Source of the DNA: UTCHB3 sp964625575
GTDB taxonomy: Bacteria > Bacteroidota > Ignavibacteria > Ignavibacteriales > Ignavibacteriaceae
Reading direction: 5' to 3'
DNA: 64,000 bases
NCBI GenBank assembly: GCA_964625575.1
Contig: CAZVBQ010000014.1
Coordinates: 1-64,000, forward strand
Within the stretch, counting starts at the first letter, position 1; each line of letters begins with the position of its first letter. Positions 53,141-63,000 of the stretch are shown here, one piece after another. A program made the position numbers and the translations under genes. The notes beneath the pieces are model-generated. The model did not search any database. It was not told the DNA's origin and saw nothing but the letters and a program-made list of their open reading frames with translations.

Positions 53141-55339
53141 TCATGCAAGGTCAAATCTGTCAAGGTTCATTACCTTGTCCCAAGCGGCAACGAAATCCCT
53201 TACGAATTTCTCTTTACCGTCGGAGGAGGCATAAACCTCGGCAACAGCTCTCAATTCAGAGTTTGAACCAAACACGAGATCAACACGTGACGCAGTCCAT
53301 TTAACTTTGCCTGTTTTGGAATCACGTCCCTCGAACTTCTCTTTCGCGTCATCAGCAGGAGTCCAGATGGTATCCATTTTCAGAATGTTTACAAAGAAGT
53401 CGTTGGTAAGTACACCGGGGCGATCAGTGAAAATACCGGTCGCTGAACCGTCGTAATTCGCGTTGAGAGCGCGAAGACCGCCCACAAGCACGGTCATTTC
53501 AGGAGCAGTCAGGGTAAGTAACTGCGCCTTATCTATCAGCAAGTGCTCGGAGGGCACGGTAGCCGGTGCCTGGAGGTAATTGCGGAAACCATCGGCAAAC
53601 GGCTGTAATTCGTTGAATGCCTTTGCATCCGTCTGATCCTGTGTCGCGTCAGTTCTTCCTGGGGTGAAAGGAACTGCTACATCGTGACCGGCATCTTTTG
53701 CTGCCTTTTCAATAGCCACGCAGCCTGCAAGAACGATCAAGTCAGCAACTGAAACCTTCTTTCCGCCTTTGGCAGAAGAATTAAATTCTGACTGAATAGT
53801 CTCAAGAACTGCAAGCACTTTTGAAAGTCTTTCAGGGTTGTTCACTGCCCAGTTTTTCTGTGGCTCAAGTCTGATCCGGGCACCATTGGCACCGCCTCTT
53901 TTATCAGAACCGCGGAAAGAAGCTGCTGAAGCCCATGCCGTGGTAACGAGTTCTGAAACCGAGAGTCCTGAGCCAAGGATCTTAACCTTAAGATTCTCGA
54001 TGTCAGTTGAGTCGATCAGTGCATGATCAACTGCCGGAACGGGATCCTGCCAGATAAGGTCTTCAGAAGGTACTTCCGGTCCGATGTAGCAAGCTTTAGG
54101 TCCCATGTCACGATGGAGAAGTTTGAACCAAGCGCGCGCGAAAGCGTCAGCAAACTGATCGGGGTTCTCATAAAATCTTCTCGAGATCTTCTCATATTCA
54201 GGATCGAATCTCAGTGAAAGATCGGTGGTGAGCATCGTAGGAAGATGTTTCTTTGATGGATCGTGCGCGTCAGGAATTGATGGCTCCGCGTTCTTGGCAA
54301 CCCACTGATGAGCGCCGGCAGGGCTTTTTGTGAGCTCCCACTCATACTCAAAAAGGTGTTTGAAGAAATCATGTCCCCACTTCGCGGGGGTTGTGGTCCA
54401 GGTTACTTCGATACCTGAAGTGATGGTGTCGCCACCTTTTCCACTCGCGTAAGTGCTGTGCCAGCCAAGACCTTGTGCCGAAATATCAGCAGCTTCCGGT
54501 TCAGCTCCCACGTGAGCAGCACTCGCCGCGCCGTGAGTTTTGCCGAAGGTGTGTCCACCGGCTATAAGTGCAACAGTTTCTTCGTCATTCATCGCCATTC
54601 TGGCGAAAGTATCACGTATATCGTGAGCAGCCGCGGCAGGGTCGGGATTACCGCCCGGTCCTTCAGGATTCACGTAGATAAGACCCATCTGAACCGCTGC
54701 AAGAGGATTCTCGAGGTCTCTTTTTCCTGAATAACGTTTTTCATCTGATAGCCAAGTGGTTTCTGTACCCCAATAGATGCTCTCATCGGGTTCCCAGCGA
54801 TCTTCGCGACCCGCGCCAAACCCGAAGGTTTTGAAACCCATCGATTCCAAGGCAACATTTCCCGCAAGTACAAGGAGGTCAGCCCATGAAATCTTGTTAC
54901 CATACTTTTCTTTGATGGGCCAAAGAAGTCTGCGGGCCTTATCGAGGTTTGTATTATCGGGCCAACTGTTCAATGGGGCAAATCTCTGGAAACCACCTGA
55001 GGCACCACCTCTTCCGTCAGAGGTTCTGTAAGTTCCGGCGGCGTGCCATGACATGCGGATAAAGAGTGGACCATAGTGACCGAAATCGGCCGGCCACCAG
55101 TCCTGTGAATCAGTCATCAGTGCAGTAAGATCTTTCTTTAGCGCGTCATAATCAAGCTTCTTAAACTCTTCCTTGTATTTGAAACCGGGGTCCATCGGGT
55201 TGGAGAGTGAGGAATGTTGCCTGAGCATGCTCAGTTTTAACCTGTTGGGCCACCAATCCTGGTTTTGGGTGCCGGAGGCACTCATGGCAGCGCCATGTGG
55301 GAACGGACATTTACCCGCCCCGTTGTGATTGTCGCTCAT
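53141..55339 (-). CDS. katG: Catalase-peroxidase
   Basis: 732 residues from the ATG at 55339, preceded by AAAGGA; the open frame continues 23 codons upstream but those residues are not KatG-like. It removes hydrogen peroxide with a b-type haem. The distal region is FIRMSWHAAGTYR (Arg, Trp, His), the proximal His lies in LIAGGHTFGKTHG, and the crosslinking Tyr is in IYVNPEGPGGNPDP. A degenerate second copy of the fold fills the C-terminal half as usual. No secretion signal is present. No PerR or OxyR site could be recognised in the 294 bases upstream, which hold no gene. Confidence 0.96.
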   Translation of the reverse strand: MSDNHNGAGKCPFPHGAAMSASGTQNQDWWPNRLKLSMLRQHSSLSNPMDPGFKYKEEFKKLDYDALKKDLTALMTDSQDWWPADFGHYGPLFIRMSWHAAGTYRTSDGRGGASGGFQRFAPLNSWPDNTNLDKARRLLWPIKEKYGNKISWADLLVLAGNVALESMGFKTFGFGAGREDRWEPDESIYWGTETTWLSDEKRYSGKRDLENPLAAVQMGLIYVNPEGPGGNPDPAAAAHDIRDTFARMAMNDEETVALIAGGHTFGKTHGAASAAHVGAEPEAADISAQGLGWHSTYASGKGGDTITSGIEVTWTTTPAKWGHDFFKHLFEYEWELTKSPAGAHQWVAKNAEPSIPDAHDPSKKHLPTMLTTDLSLRFDPEYEKISRRFYENPDQFADAFARAWFKLLHRDMGPKACYIGPEVPSEDLIWQDPVPAVDHALIDSTDIENLKVKILGSGLSVSELVTTAWASAASFRGSDKRGGANGARIRLEPQKNWAVNNPERLSKVLAVLETIQSEFNSSAKGGKKVSVADLIVLAGCVAIEKAAKDAGHDVAVPFTPGRTDATQDQTDAKAFNELQPFADGFRNYLQAPATVPSEHLLIDKAQLLTLTAPEMTVLVGGLRALNANYDGSATGIFTDRPGVLTNDFFVNILKMDTIWTPADDAKEKFEGRDSKTGKVKWTASRVDLVFGSNSELRAVAEVYASSDGKEKFVRDFVAAWDKVMNLDRFDLA

Positions 55340-55633
55340 ATGAATCCTTTCGAATTTTAATCCGGATTTAAACAAAAAATATTCAGTAATACACCAATAC
55401 GGAAGCAAGCGGAATCAAATAAAATGAAAACACTAACTTCCGGACCGGACATAAAAAAGATAAATCGTATACAATAATTTACAGATTTTAAAGGGATAAA
55501 GTTCATTTTTTCAACTGAAATTTACAGCCGGTGCATTTATTCCGGTGATCAAACAAACTGAAGGAATTCTCACATCGCCACCATTCGAAACAGTTCCATT
55601 TCGTACATTTGCAGACCATTTAAGTTAAATTTA

Positions 55634-57004
55634 ATGAGAATCAGAACCCACTTAAAAGAAACACTATCACTCGCCACACCGGTTGTTATCGGTCAGGTCG
55701 GAATAACCATGATGGGCGTGGTCGACTCTGCCATGGTTGGCAGGGTTGGTGACGCGCCACTTGCGGCATCCTCGATCAGCCAGGGGTTTTTCTTCATAAT
55801 CACCGTGATAGGGTTGGGGATAGTTTACGCCCTTACTCCACTTGTCGCGATAGCTGTCGGCTCGGCAGATAACGATACACCCGCGAAGGTGTTCCGTCAG
55901 GGATTCTGGGTTAGTCTGATCTCATCAATTGTTCTTGGAATCTTTATCTATTTCGGGGTTGATGTCATACGTTATCTTGACCAGCCGAAGGAAGTTACCG
56001 AATTGGCGATAAGTTATACCCGGATACTCGCGTTTTCACTTCCACCGATGCTCGTTTTTGCCTGCTACAAGCAGTTCATTGAAGGACTGTCTTTCACCCG
56101 ACCTGCAATGGTGATCACACTGCTAGCAAATCTTGTGAATTTTGTTTTTAATTGGGTGTTGATCTATGGAAATCTTGGCGCGCCCGCGCTCGGACTGGAT
56201 GGGGCGGGAATAGCGACACTTGGTTCCAGGATATTCATGTTTGTCGCCTTGGCATATTTTGTGCACCGAAGCCGGGAATTTAAGAGATTTGGTTTGAAGA
56301 TTTTCCCGTTCAAGGGGTTGGATCATTACGGGAAAGAGATACTGCGGATCGGAGTGCCAAGTGGATTCCAGTATTTCTTCGAGGTTGGGTGTTTTTCAGC
56401 CGCTGCATTCATGGTTGGCTGGATAGGCAAGGATGATCTCGCCTCGCATCAGATAGCGATGAACGTTGCCGCGACAACATATCTTGTATGCCTTGGTGTT
56501 TCAACAGCGGGAACTATACGGGTTGGTAACGCGCTCGGAGCACTTGATATTGCAGAGGTTAAGCGAGCGGGTGCCTCAGCCCTGGCACTTGGAGTGGGTT
56601 TTATGGTATTCTCAGGGGTCATGCTGATCCTGTTTCGTGCAGAATTGCCGTTTCTCTACACATCCGACAAGGAAGTGGTTGAGATCGCTCCCAAGTTGCT
56701 GCTCATCGCTGCCTTCTTTCAAATATTTGACGGAACCCAGGCGGTGGAGCTGGGTATCCTGCGAGGTATCAAAGAGGTCAGGATCCCCACAGTGATAACC
56801 TTTATCGCTTATTGGATCATTGGGTTGCCAACGGCGTATCTGTTCGGTTTTCCACTCGGATTGGGGACTGAAGGTGTGTGGTACGGACTTTCGATAAGTC
56901 TCGTGGCATCATCCTTGATGCTGAACGGGCGGTTCTTCTTCCTGATAAAAAAATGGCGAGAGAGGGTGTTACCACATCAGCCTGAAACATCGCTTATCGG
57001 TTAA
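55634..57004 (+). CDS. MATE family efflux transporter (NorM-like)
   Basis: 456 residues, 12 membrane segments. The first half starts LSLATPVVIGQVGITMMGVV followed by DSAMVGRVG, the NorM-type pattern, and the second half has GVPSGFQYFFEVGCFSAAAF. Expected to export cationic compounds in exchange for Na+ or H+. It differs clearly from the MATE gene at 10415, which is coupled to a histidine kinase. It is divergent from katG. Confidence 0.9.
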   Translation: MRIRTHLKETLSLATPVVIGQVGITMMGVVDSAMVGRVGDAPLAASSISQGFFFIITVIGLGIVYALTPLVAIAVGSADNDTPAKVFRQGFWVSLISSIVLGIFIYFGVDVIRYLDQPKEVTELAISYTRILAFSLPPMLVFACYKQFIEGLSFTRPAMVITLLANLVNFVFNWVLIYGNLGAPALGLDGAGIATLGSRIFMFVALAYFVHRSREFKRFGLKIFPFKGLDHYGKEILRIGVPSGFQYFFEVGCFSAAAFMVGWIGKDDLASHQIAMNVAATTYLVCLGVSTAGTIRVGNALGALDIAEVKRAGASALALGVGFMVFSGVMLILFRAELPFLYTSDKEVVEIAPKLLLIAAFFQIFDGTQAVELGILRGIKEVRIPTVITFIAYWIIGLPTAYLFGFPLGLGTEGVWYGLSISLVASSLMLNGRFFFLIKKWRERVLPHQPETSLIG

Positions 57005-57083
57005 ATTCGCCATCTATCACTAAAAGATTGAAGTGAGGGCTTCCCTGGATTAGTTTTGCATCGTAAACAATCAGGAGTCAGAA

Positions 57084-57494
57084 ATGGAAAAGAGAATTTA
57101 CAGATCGCGAAAAGAGAGAATGATCGGTGGAGTCGCAGGCGGAATCGCTGAATACTTCGACGTTGATCCGGTGGTTGTCAGGTTTGCTTTCATCGCTCTC
57201 ACACTTTTCAACGGAATTGGTGTGGTGCTCTACATAGTCGGCATGATAATAATTCCGGAGCAGGTTCTGAACCCTGAAGTGTTTTCAGAAAGTGCTGTTC
57301 CGGGTGCAATGGCGGCTGAGCCCTTAAGGGATGAGAAGAGAGGCAAGTACTCAATCATTCTGGGTGTATCGCTCATAATCGCCGGGGTGCTTTTCGGAAT
57401 GCACAACTTTATCCCGGATTTTCAAGTTACAGATGCATTTCCGGTGCTGCTGGTTTTACTCGGTATTTGGATCATAGTTAGCGGAAAGAGGTGA
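57084..57494 (+). CDS. PspC domain membrane protein
   Basis: 136 residues. A PspC domain covers residues 1-65 (RIYRSRKERMIGGVAGGIAE followed by YFDVDPVVVRFAF and a membrane segment). Two more membrane segments resembling LiaI follow. PspC-type proteins respond to membrane stress. The ATG has CAGGAGTC upstream. It ends four bases before the LiaF-like gene, with which it surely forms an operon. Confidence 0.88.
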   Translation: MEKRIYRSRKERMIGGVAGGIAEYFDVDPVVVRFAFIALTLFNGIGVVLYIVGMIIIPEQVLNPEVFSESAVPGAMAAEPLRDEKRGKYSIILGVSLIIAGVLFGMHNFIPDFQVTDAFPVLLVLLGIWIIVSGKR

Positions 57495-57498
57495 CCTT

Positions 57499-58434
57499 AT
57501 GGAGACTAAGATGAAACCCGGCAAAATATTCTGGGGAGTGTTCTTCCTCGGATTGGGAGCACTTCTGCTCTTGAAGAATTTCGCGGATATCGATTTTTCA
57601 ATCCCTGAAGTGCGGAAATTCTGGCCCGTGTTGTTGATCGCGGCGGGTGTGATATACCTTACGAAAAACCAGATAGTAAGGAATTTGATTGCGGGAGTTT
57701 CAGGATTCGCCCTGGCATTCATTGTTCTTGGGATCACCACTTCAATATATGAGCTGCCAAAATCGATATTCTCAAACGTAAAGGTAAAACACGCACGGCA
57801 TGATCTGATCTCTGTGAAGTCGGAGCCTTATGACACAACGATCAAATTCGTCAAACTCAATTTTGATGCCGGTGCCGGATCTTACGTTGTCACCAGTTCG
57901 GATACGAGTCTGATGACATTGAAAACCGACAGAAGCAACCGCAAATTCAGCGTGACAAATTATATCGCGGATGGAAAAGCCGATCTCAATGTTGAAATGG
58001 CGGAATTTAACATTGACATGAAAGACACCAGTTACGCTAACCTCGTTGAACTGAATTTGAACCCGAAACCTCTCTACGAAAATCTTGAGTTCAATATTGG
58101 TGCTTCCAGCTTCGAGATGGATATCGCGGGACTTTTGTTCAAGAAGCTCGACGTGGAGATGGGCGCAAGTTCAACAAAGATCGTACTTCCCATGCCTGCT
58201 CCGGGTGGAAGTGAAATTGCGATACAGAGCGGGGCAAGCAGTATTGAATTGATCGTGCCAAAAAATGCCCAGATCCAGATGAACAACACGATGGCGTTGA
58301 GTGATACAAAACTTCCGAAAGGCTTTTATGAGAAGAACAACAATATCTACTCCGATAATTTCACCGGAACAGGTGACTATTATCTGATCAAAGTGGATGG
58401 GGGAGTGAATAGTTTGAAAATTAAAAGACAATAG
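57499..58434 (+). CDS. LiaF/toastrack-like membrane protein
   Basis: 311 residues. Three membrane segments at the N-terminus (about 8-90; KIFWGVFFLGLGALLLL is the first) belong to the LiaI-LiaF transmembrane region. The rest is a beta-helix-like toastrack domain with repeating strands such as LEFNIGASSFEMDIAGL, LDVEMGASSTKIVLP and IAIQSGASSIELIVP, each containing a GASS turn. In Bacillus LiaF regulates a cell-envelope stress kinase. No LiaRS pair is nearby. It forms an operon with the PspC protein and ends at a strong terminator. Confidence 0.85.
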   Translation: METKMKPGKIFWGVFFLGLGALLLLKNFADIDFSIPEVRKFWPVLLIAAGVIYLTKNQIVRNLIAGVSGFALAFIVLGITTSIYELPKSIFSNVKVKHARHDLISVKSEPYDTTIKFVKLNFDAGAGSYVVTSSDTSLMTLKTDRSNRKFSVTNYIADGKADLNVEMAEFNIDMKDTSYANLVELNLNPKPLYENLEFNIGASSFEMDIAGLLFKKLDVEMGASSTKIVLPMPAPGGSEIAIQSGASSIELIVPKNAQIQMNNTMALSDTKLPKGFYEKNNNIYSDNFTGTGDYYLIKVDGGVNSLKIKRQ

Positions 58435-58455
58435 TTTAGGAGTGATCTTAACATG

Positions 58456-58483
58456 AAAACGGCAGCCAACTGCCGTTTTTTTT
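58456..58483 (+). terminator. Intrinsic terminator after the PspC operon
   Basis: AAAACGGCAG (58456-58465) pairs with CTGCCGTTTT (58470-58479) around CCAA, and the T-run continues to 58483. It lies 21 bases after the LiaF-like stop. Confidence 0.9.
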
Positions 58484-58583
58484 GTATTTATACCAATTTT
58501 TTAATAGCATGGCGTAAGGTTCCTTTTTTTTATCCCTCCCTTGAAGTATATTGTAATTTCACTGAAAAAATATTTCTCCAAAT

Positions 58584-59294
58584 ATGAGCAACGAAGATAC
58601 ACTTTACTTCAAATACCGATTTAACCTCCCGAATGAAGTAAAGGAATTTGCGGTTTATCTTAGGAAAAGTGATCTCAGTATAATAAACGGTCCGGATGAG
58701 AAATTGGAGATCGAGTGGGCATTGCTCGAAAATTTCGCCTGTCCACATTGTCCCCTTGATAAAGCAAAGCACAGATACTGCCCCGTGGCACAGAATTTGT
58801 ATCGTGTTATACTGGAGTTCAACAATTTTAATTCGTATGAGATCGTTGATGTGGAGGTTGAAACTATCACAAGAAAGTTTCAGAAACGCACTGCTCTTCA
58901 GTCGGGAATAAGCAGTCTGATCGGTATCCTGATGCCCTCAAGCGGCTGCCCGATAATGGGGAAACTAAAACCGATGCTTTACACGCATCTTCCTTTCGCT
59001 ACATTGGATGAGACACAGACAAGAGTTTTCTCACTTTACCTGCTTTCACAATATATCAGATTTAAAAAAGGACAGGAACCTGACTGGGAGATGCACAATC
59101 TCATTGATATTTATGATCAGATATCGATCCTGAACAAGAATGTCAGCCGGCAGATAGTCAGTCTTGAGCAAAAGGATGCCGGTATCAACGGACTTATAAT
59201 TCTTAACAATTTTGCCGAATATGTAACATTTACCATCAACGAGAAACTTGTTGATGAGATCGAGTTCTACGTAAAAGCCTTTTACGAGCAATAA
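58584..59294 (+). CDS. Hypothetical protein with a four-cysteine motif
   Basis: 236 residues, no signal peptide or membrane segment. Cysteines C53 and C56 (CPHC), C66 (RYCPVAQ) and C122 (SSGCPIM) are spaced like a metal or iron-sulfur site. The protein looks mixed alpha/beta in the first 90 residues and largely helical after residue 100 (LSQYIRFKKGQEPDW, EFYVKAFYEQ). It may belong to the family called DUF6901, but I am not certain. No operon partner is clear; the queuosine transporter gene follows 25 bases later and may be cotranscribed. Confidence 0.65.
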   Translation: MSNEDTLYFKYRFNLPNEVKEFAVYLRKSDLSIINGPDEKLEIEWALLENFACPHCPLDKAKHRYCPVAQNLYRVILEFNNFNSYEIVDVEVETITRKFQKRTALQSGISSLIGILMPSSGCPIMGKLKPMLYTHLPFATLDETQTRVFSLYLLSQYIRFKKGQEPDWEMHNLIDIYDQISILNKNVSRQIVSLEQKDAGINGLIILNNFAEYVTFTINEKLVDEIEFYVKAFYEQ

Positions 59295-59319
59295 TCAAAT
59301 TTTTAACCGGGATCTTTGC

Positions 59320-60084
59320 ATGAAAGAAAAACAAAATCTACTTTTTCTGTTTTTGGGGATGTTCTTCGTATCAAATGCAGTTCTTGCCGAGTTTGTTGGT
59401 GTGAAAATATTCTCTCTTGAGCAAACCCTGGGCATCCCACCTGCCTCGATTTCAATTTTTGGACAGGAAAACCTCTCCTTCAATTTGACAGCGGGCGTGC
59501 TTTTGTGGCCGGTAGTGTTCATTTTTACAGATATAATAAACGAGTACTTCGGCAGGGGTGGTGTAAAGCTTCTTTCTTTCATTTCTGCCGGAATGATCGC
59601 TTATGCTTACTTGATGGTTTATTTTTCGATCGGACTTGTTCCTGCTGATTTTTGGGTTACCAGAAATACAACCGCCGGCGTGGTGAACATGGATCACGCT
59701 TTCAACGCGATATTTGGACAGGGACTTTGGATCATTATCGGTTCGCTTATCGCTTTTCTGGTGGGGCAGCTCGTGGATGTTACGGTTTTCCAGTGGGTAA
59801 GAAAACACACGGGGAATAAGTGGATATGGGCAAGGGCAACCGGTTCAACACTTATTTCGCAGTTCATCGACAGTTTTGTAGTGCTGTTTATCGCGTTTTA
59901 CTTCGGAGCTAACTGGAGTCTGGAGCTGGTCCTCGCCATCGGGGTTGTAAACTATATCTACAAACTTTCTGTAGCCATCTTCCTCACCCCGATACTGTAT
60001 ATATTACACGCAGTGATAGATGGCTATCTTGGCAGGGAACTGTCTCACAAACTTATTGAACAGGCAGCCGCTGAAGAGGGTTAA
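59320..60084 (+). CDS. yhhQ: Queuosine precursor transporter (VUT family)
   Basis: 254 residues with six or seven membrane segments. Family pattern: FFVSNAVLAEFVGVKIF, FIFTDIINEYFGRGGVK, QLVDVTVFQWVRKHTG and STLISQFIDSFVVLFIAFY. In E. coli YhhQ imports 7-cyano-7-deazaguanine for tRNA queuosine synthesis; here it is longer by about 30 residues because of an insertion in the first third. No que or tgt gene is in the window. It converges with the AAA+ gene, six bases apart. Confidence 0.9.
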   Translation: MKEKQNLLFLFLGMFFVSNAVLAEFVGVKIFSLEQTLGIPPASISIFGQENLSFNLTAGVLLWPVVFIFTDIINEYFGRGGVKLLSFISAGMIAYAYLMVYFSIGLVPADFWVTRNTTAGVVNMDHAFNAIFGQGLWIIIGSLIAFLVGQLVDVTVFQWVRKHTGNKWIWARATGSTLISQFIDSFVVLFIAFYFGANWSLELVLAIGVVNYIYKLSVAIFLTPILYILHAVIDGYLGRELSHKLIEQAAAEEG

Positions 60085-60090
60085 GTAGCT

Positions 60091-63000
60091 TTAGAGTTCG
60101 AGGTTTTGCACATCGTCGATCGTAATTTTCACGAGATCTTCATCGCTTAAATTACTCAACGTTAGGATCCTTTCTTCCTGATTACCGATTGCTTTGTAGA
60201 GTACATTCCTGACAGTTCTGGCATTTCCGAAATTCTGATCCCTGTTGTCATAGATGCCCCTGAATACCTCTGTAAGATGCGCGAAGGCGGCATCGTCAAG
60301 CTTGTAACCACTTTTTTCACTTAGAACTTTGGTTATCTCGAGCATCTCCTCGGGAGTGTAATCTTCAAACATAAAGAAGTTGGTGAACCTGCTCTGTAAC
60401 CCGGGGTTGGAATCCAGAAAGTTTCTCATCTCATTCGGATATCCAGCGACAATAACAACCAACTGATCAGAATAATCTTCCATCCTTTTCAGAAGTGTAT
60501 CAATCGCTTCCTGACCGAAATCGTTCGCGCCACGTGAGAGGGTATAAGCTTCATCTATAAAAAGTGTTCCGCCAAGAGCCTTCTTGATAACATCATCGGT
60601 TTTTTGCGCGGTCTGTCCTTGATACCCCGCGACGAGTGAAGACCTGTCAACCTCGATAAGATGGCCTTTTTCCAGTAGTCCAAGCTCCTTGTATATCTTG
60701 CTGAGTAACCTTGCCACAGTGGTTTTTCCCGTACCGGGGTTACCCATGAACACCACGTGAAGGTTCTTCTTTATCACTTTGAGTCCACGCTCTTCACGCA
60801 ACTTCGCTATTTTAAGTGAACTGATAAGCTTTTCTGTGGCTTTCTTAACTTCCGAAAGGCCGGTGAGCGACTCCAGTTCCTTCAAGTGCTGCTCCAACAG
60901 TTTGGCGTCACCCTCAACTCTTACATGTTTCTTTTCGTGCGCGGGAGAAAGTTCGGATATGTCTTCAACGGTGATCGTGGCGGAAACCTCTTCTGTTAAC
61001 TCATCATTCGGTATCTCTACCAATCTCAACAAGTGCCGTTTGACCGCGGCCTCAGCTATATTTCTTACCATTCTCGCGTTTGAAAATGTCTTGTCACGCT
61101 GACGGTAGCGCTCGTTGAAATATCCACGCAGTTTCAGTTTGGTGTCGTCCGACATTTTCAGGTCTTTCGACTTGAAAATATTCACGGCTATGCTTACAAG
61201 CTCATCGGGAGTGTAATCTTCAAACAGAATAAATTTTGTGAATCTTGATTTAAGTCCGGCATTACTGTCGAGGAACTTCTCCATATCCTCGGTATATCCG
61301 GCTGCAATTACGATGAACTTTCCGCGATCGTCTTCCATTCTTTTCAGAAGTGTATCGATGGCTTCTTTTCCGAAGTCACTGCCTGAATTATCTCCTGCTT
61401 TTACAAGGGTATAGGCTTCATCTATGAATAGTGTACCGCCGATCGACTGGTTTATAACTTCAGTGGTTTTAGCGGCAGTCTGACCAACATAGCTCGACAC
61501 GAGAGTCTGCCGGTCAGTTTCAACAAGATGCCCTTTGGGGAGAATTCCGAGAGCGGAATATATGTCGCTGAAGATTCTCGCGACGGTGGTTTTGCCGGTT
61601 CCGGGATTTCCGAGGAAAATGATGTGATCAGAAAATTTGTTCTGAAGATTTTCGCCCCGCTCAAAATAAAATCTCGCGATCTTAACCAGTTCGTTGATCT
61701 CTTTCTTAACGAGATTAAGACCCATCAGACCATTCAACTTGTCAAGGGACTCCTTCAGTTTCTCCTCATTGATCCCTACCTCGAAAGTTTTACCTTCATC
61801 TTTTTTGAAAACTGCGGCAATATCCTCAGGTTCAAACGTGGTCAGGGCTGCTGGTGTCCGCATTCCGGGAGGGAGTTTCAGGTACCTTTTGCTTAACCTC
61901 ATTTTGGCATCGTCGTAAGTGTTTCTTACTAAACGGCCATTCCCAAAAGTTTTGTCCCGGTTGCGGTAGAGGTTCGTAAATTCCTTGTGGAGAATAGTGA
62001 TCGCGCCTTCAGAAAGGTTATAATCCTCTTTCTTCGCCATCATTTCGAATATCTGGATCATTTCGTCAGGAGTGTAATCCTCAAAATTAAAAAACTGGGT
62101 GAAACGAGACTTCATGCCGGGGTTGGATTCCAGAAAGTCATTCATTTCATTCGGATACCCGGCCACGATCGTAACAAATTCGCCAGCTTTGTCTTCCATT
62201 CTTTTCAGAAGAGTATCAATGGCTTCCTGACCGAAGTCTTGCCCTGTACCTCCTTTTTTCACGAGTGTATACGCTTCATCAATAAAGAGTATACCGCCCA
62301 TTGAATCTTCTATAACTTTTTCAGTTTTCTGCGCCGTTTCACCTACATATTGTCCGACAAGTGTTGCCCTGTCAACTTCAACAATATGACCTTTTGAGAG
62401 GATGCCCATCGCCTTGAATATATCGCCGACAATTCTGGCAACTGTGGTTTTACCGGTTCCCGGATTTCCGAGGAACACTGAGTTCACCGAAAGTCCCTCT
62501 TTTGTTTTGAGACCGAGCTTTTTACGTTCCTGAATAAAGTTGAGATAATCAACAAAATCGCGCATTGTCTGCTTAACAGAGCCAAGCCCGATAAATCCAT
62601 CGAGGTCAGCCAATACCTTGTCGACAGAGAGTCCCTCTGAATCACCTGATTCGATTCCGGCGGCTTCCATTTCCTCAATCTCGTTAACGTCGTAGTGTTC
62701 GAGGTCGTAGATCACGGAAAAGCCAAGGATAAAATATTTTTTACATACAAGCTGCTTGTTCAGATATATCTCGACGGCGCCTTGACCGGTCTGCCAAAAG
62801 CCGGGATTCCCCGTGCCCCAACTCTGTACCACTGCAACATTGCTCCATTCACTTTCGATCTGGAGCTCAAAATTGCTTTCTCCGATCTGTTTATCATTCA
62901 GGAACCACAGCGCCTGACCGTTGACGGCAACATCGGAGTTGTTGAAGTATGGATTACTGATGATAAGTTCAACAGCAATCAAACCTGTGGTAGGGGCATT

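Noticed and set aside
55340..55633. 17-codon ORF (from 55423) in the katG/MATE spacer
   Set aside because: Very short, without a ribosome site or recognisable composition.
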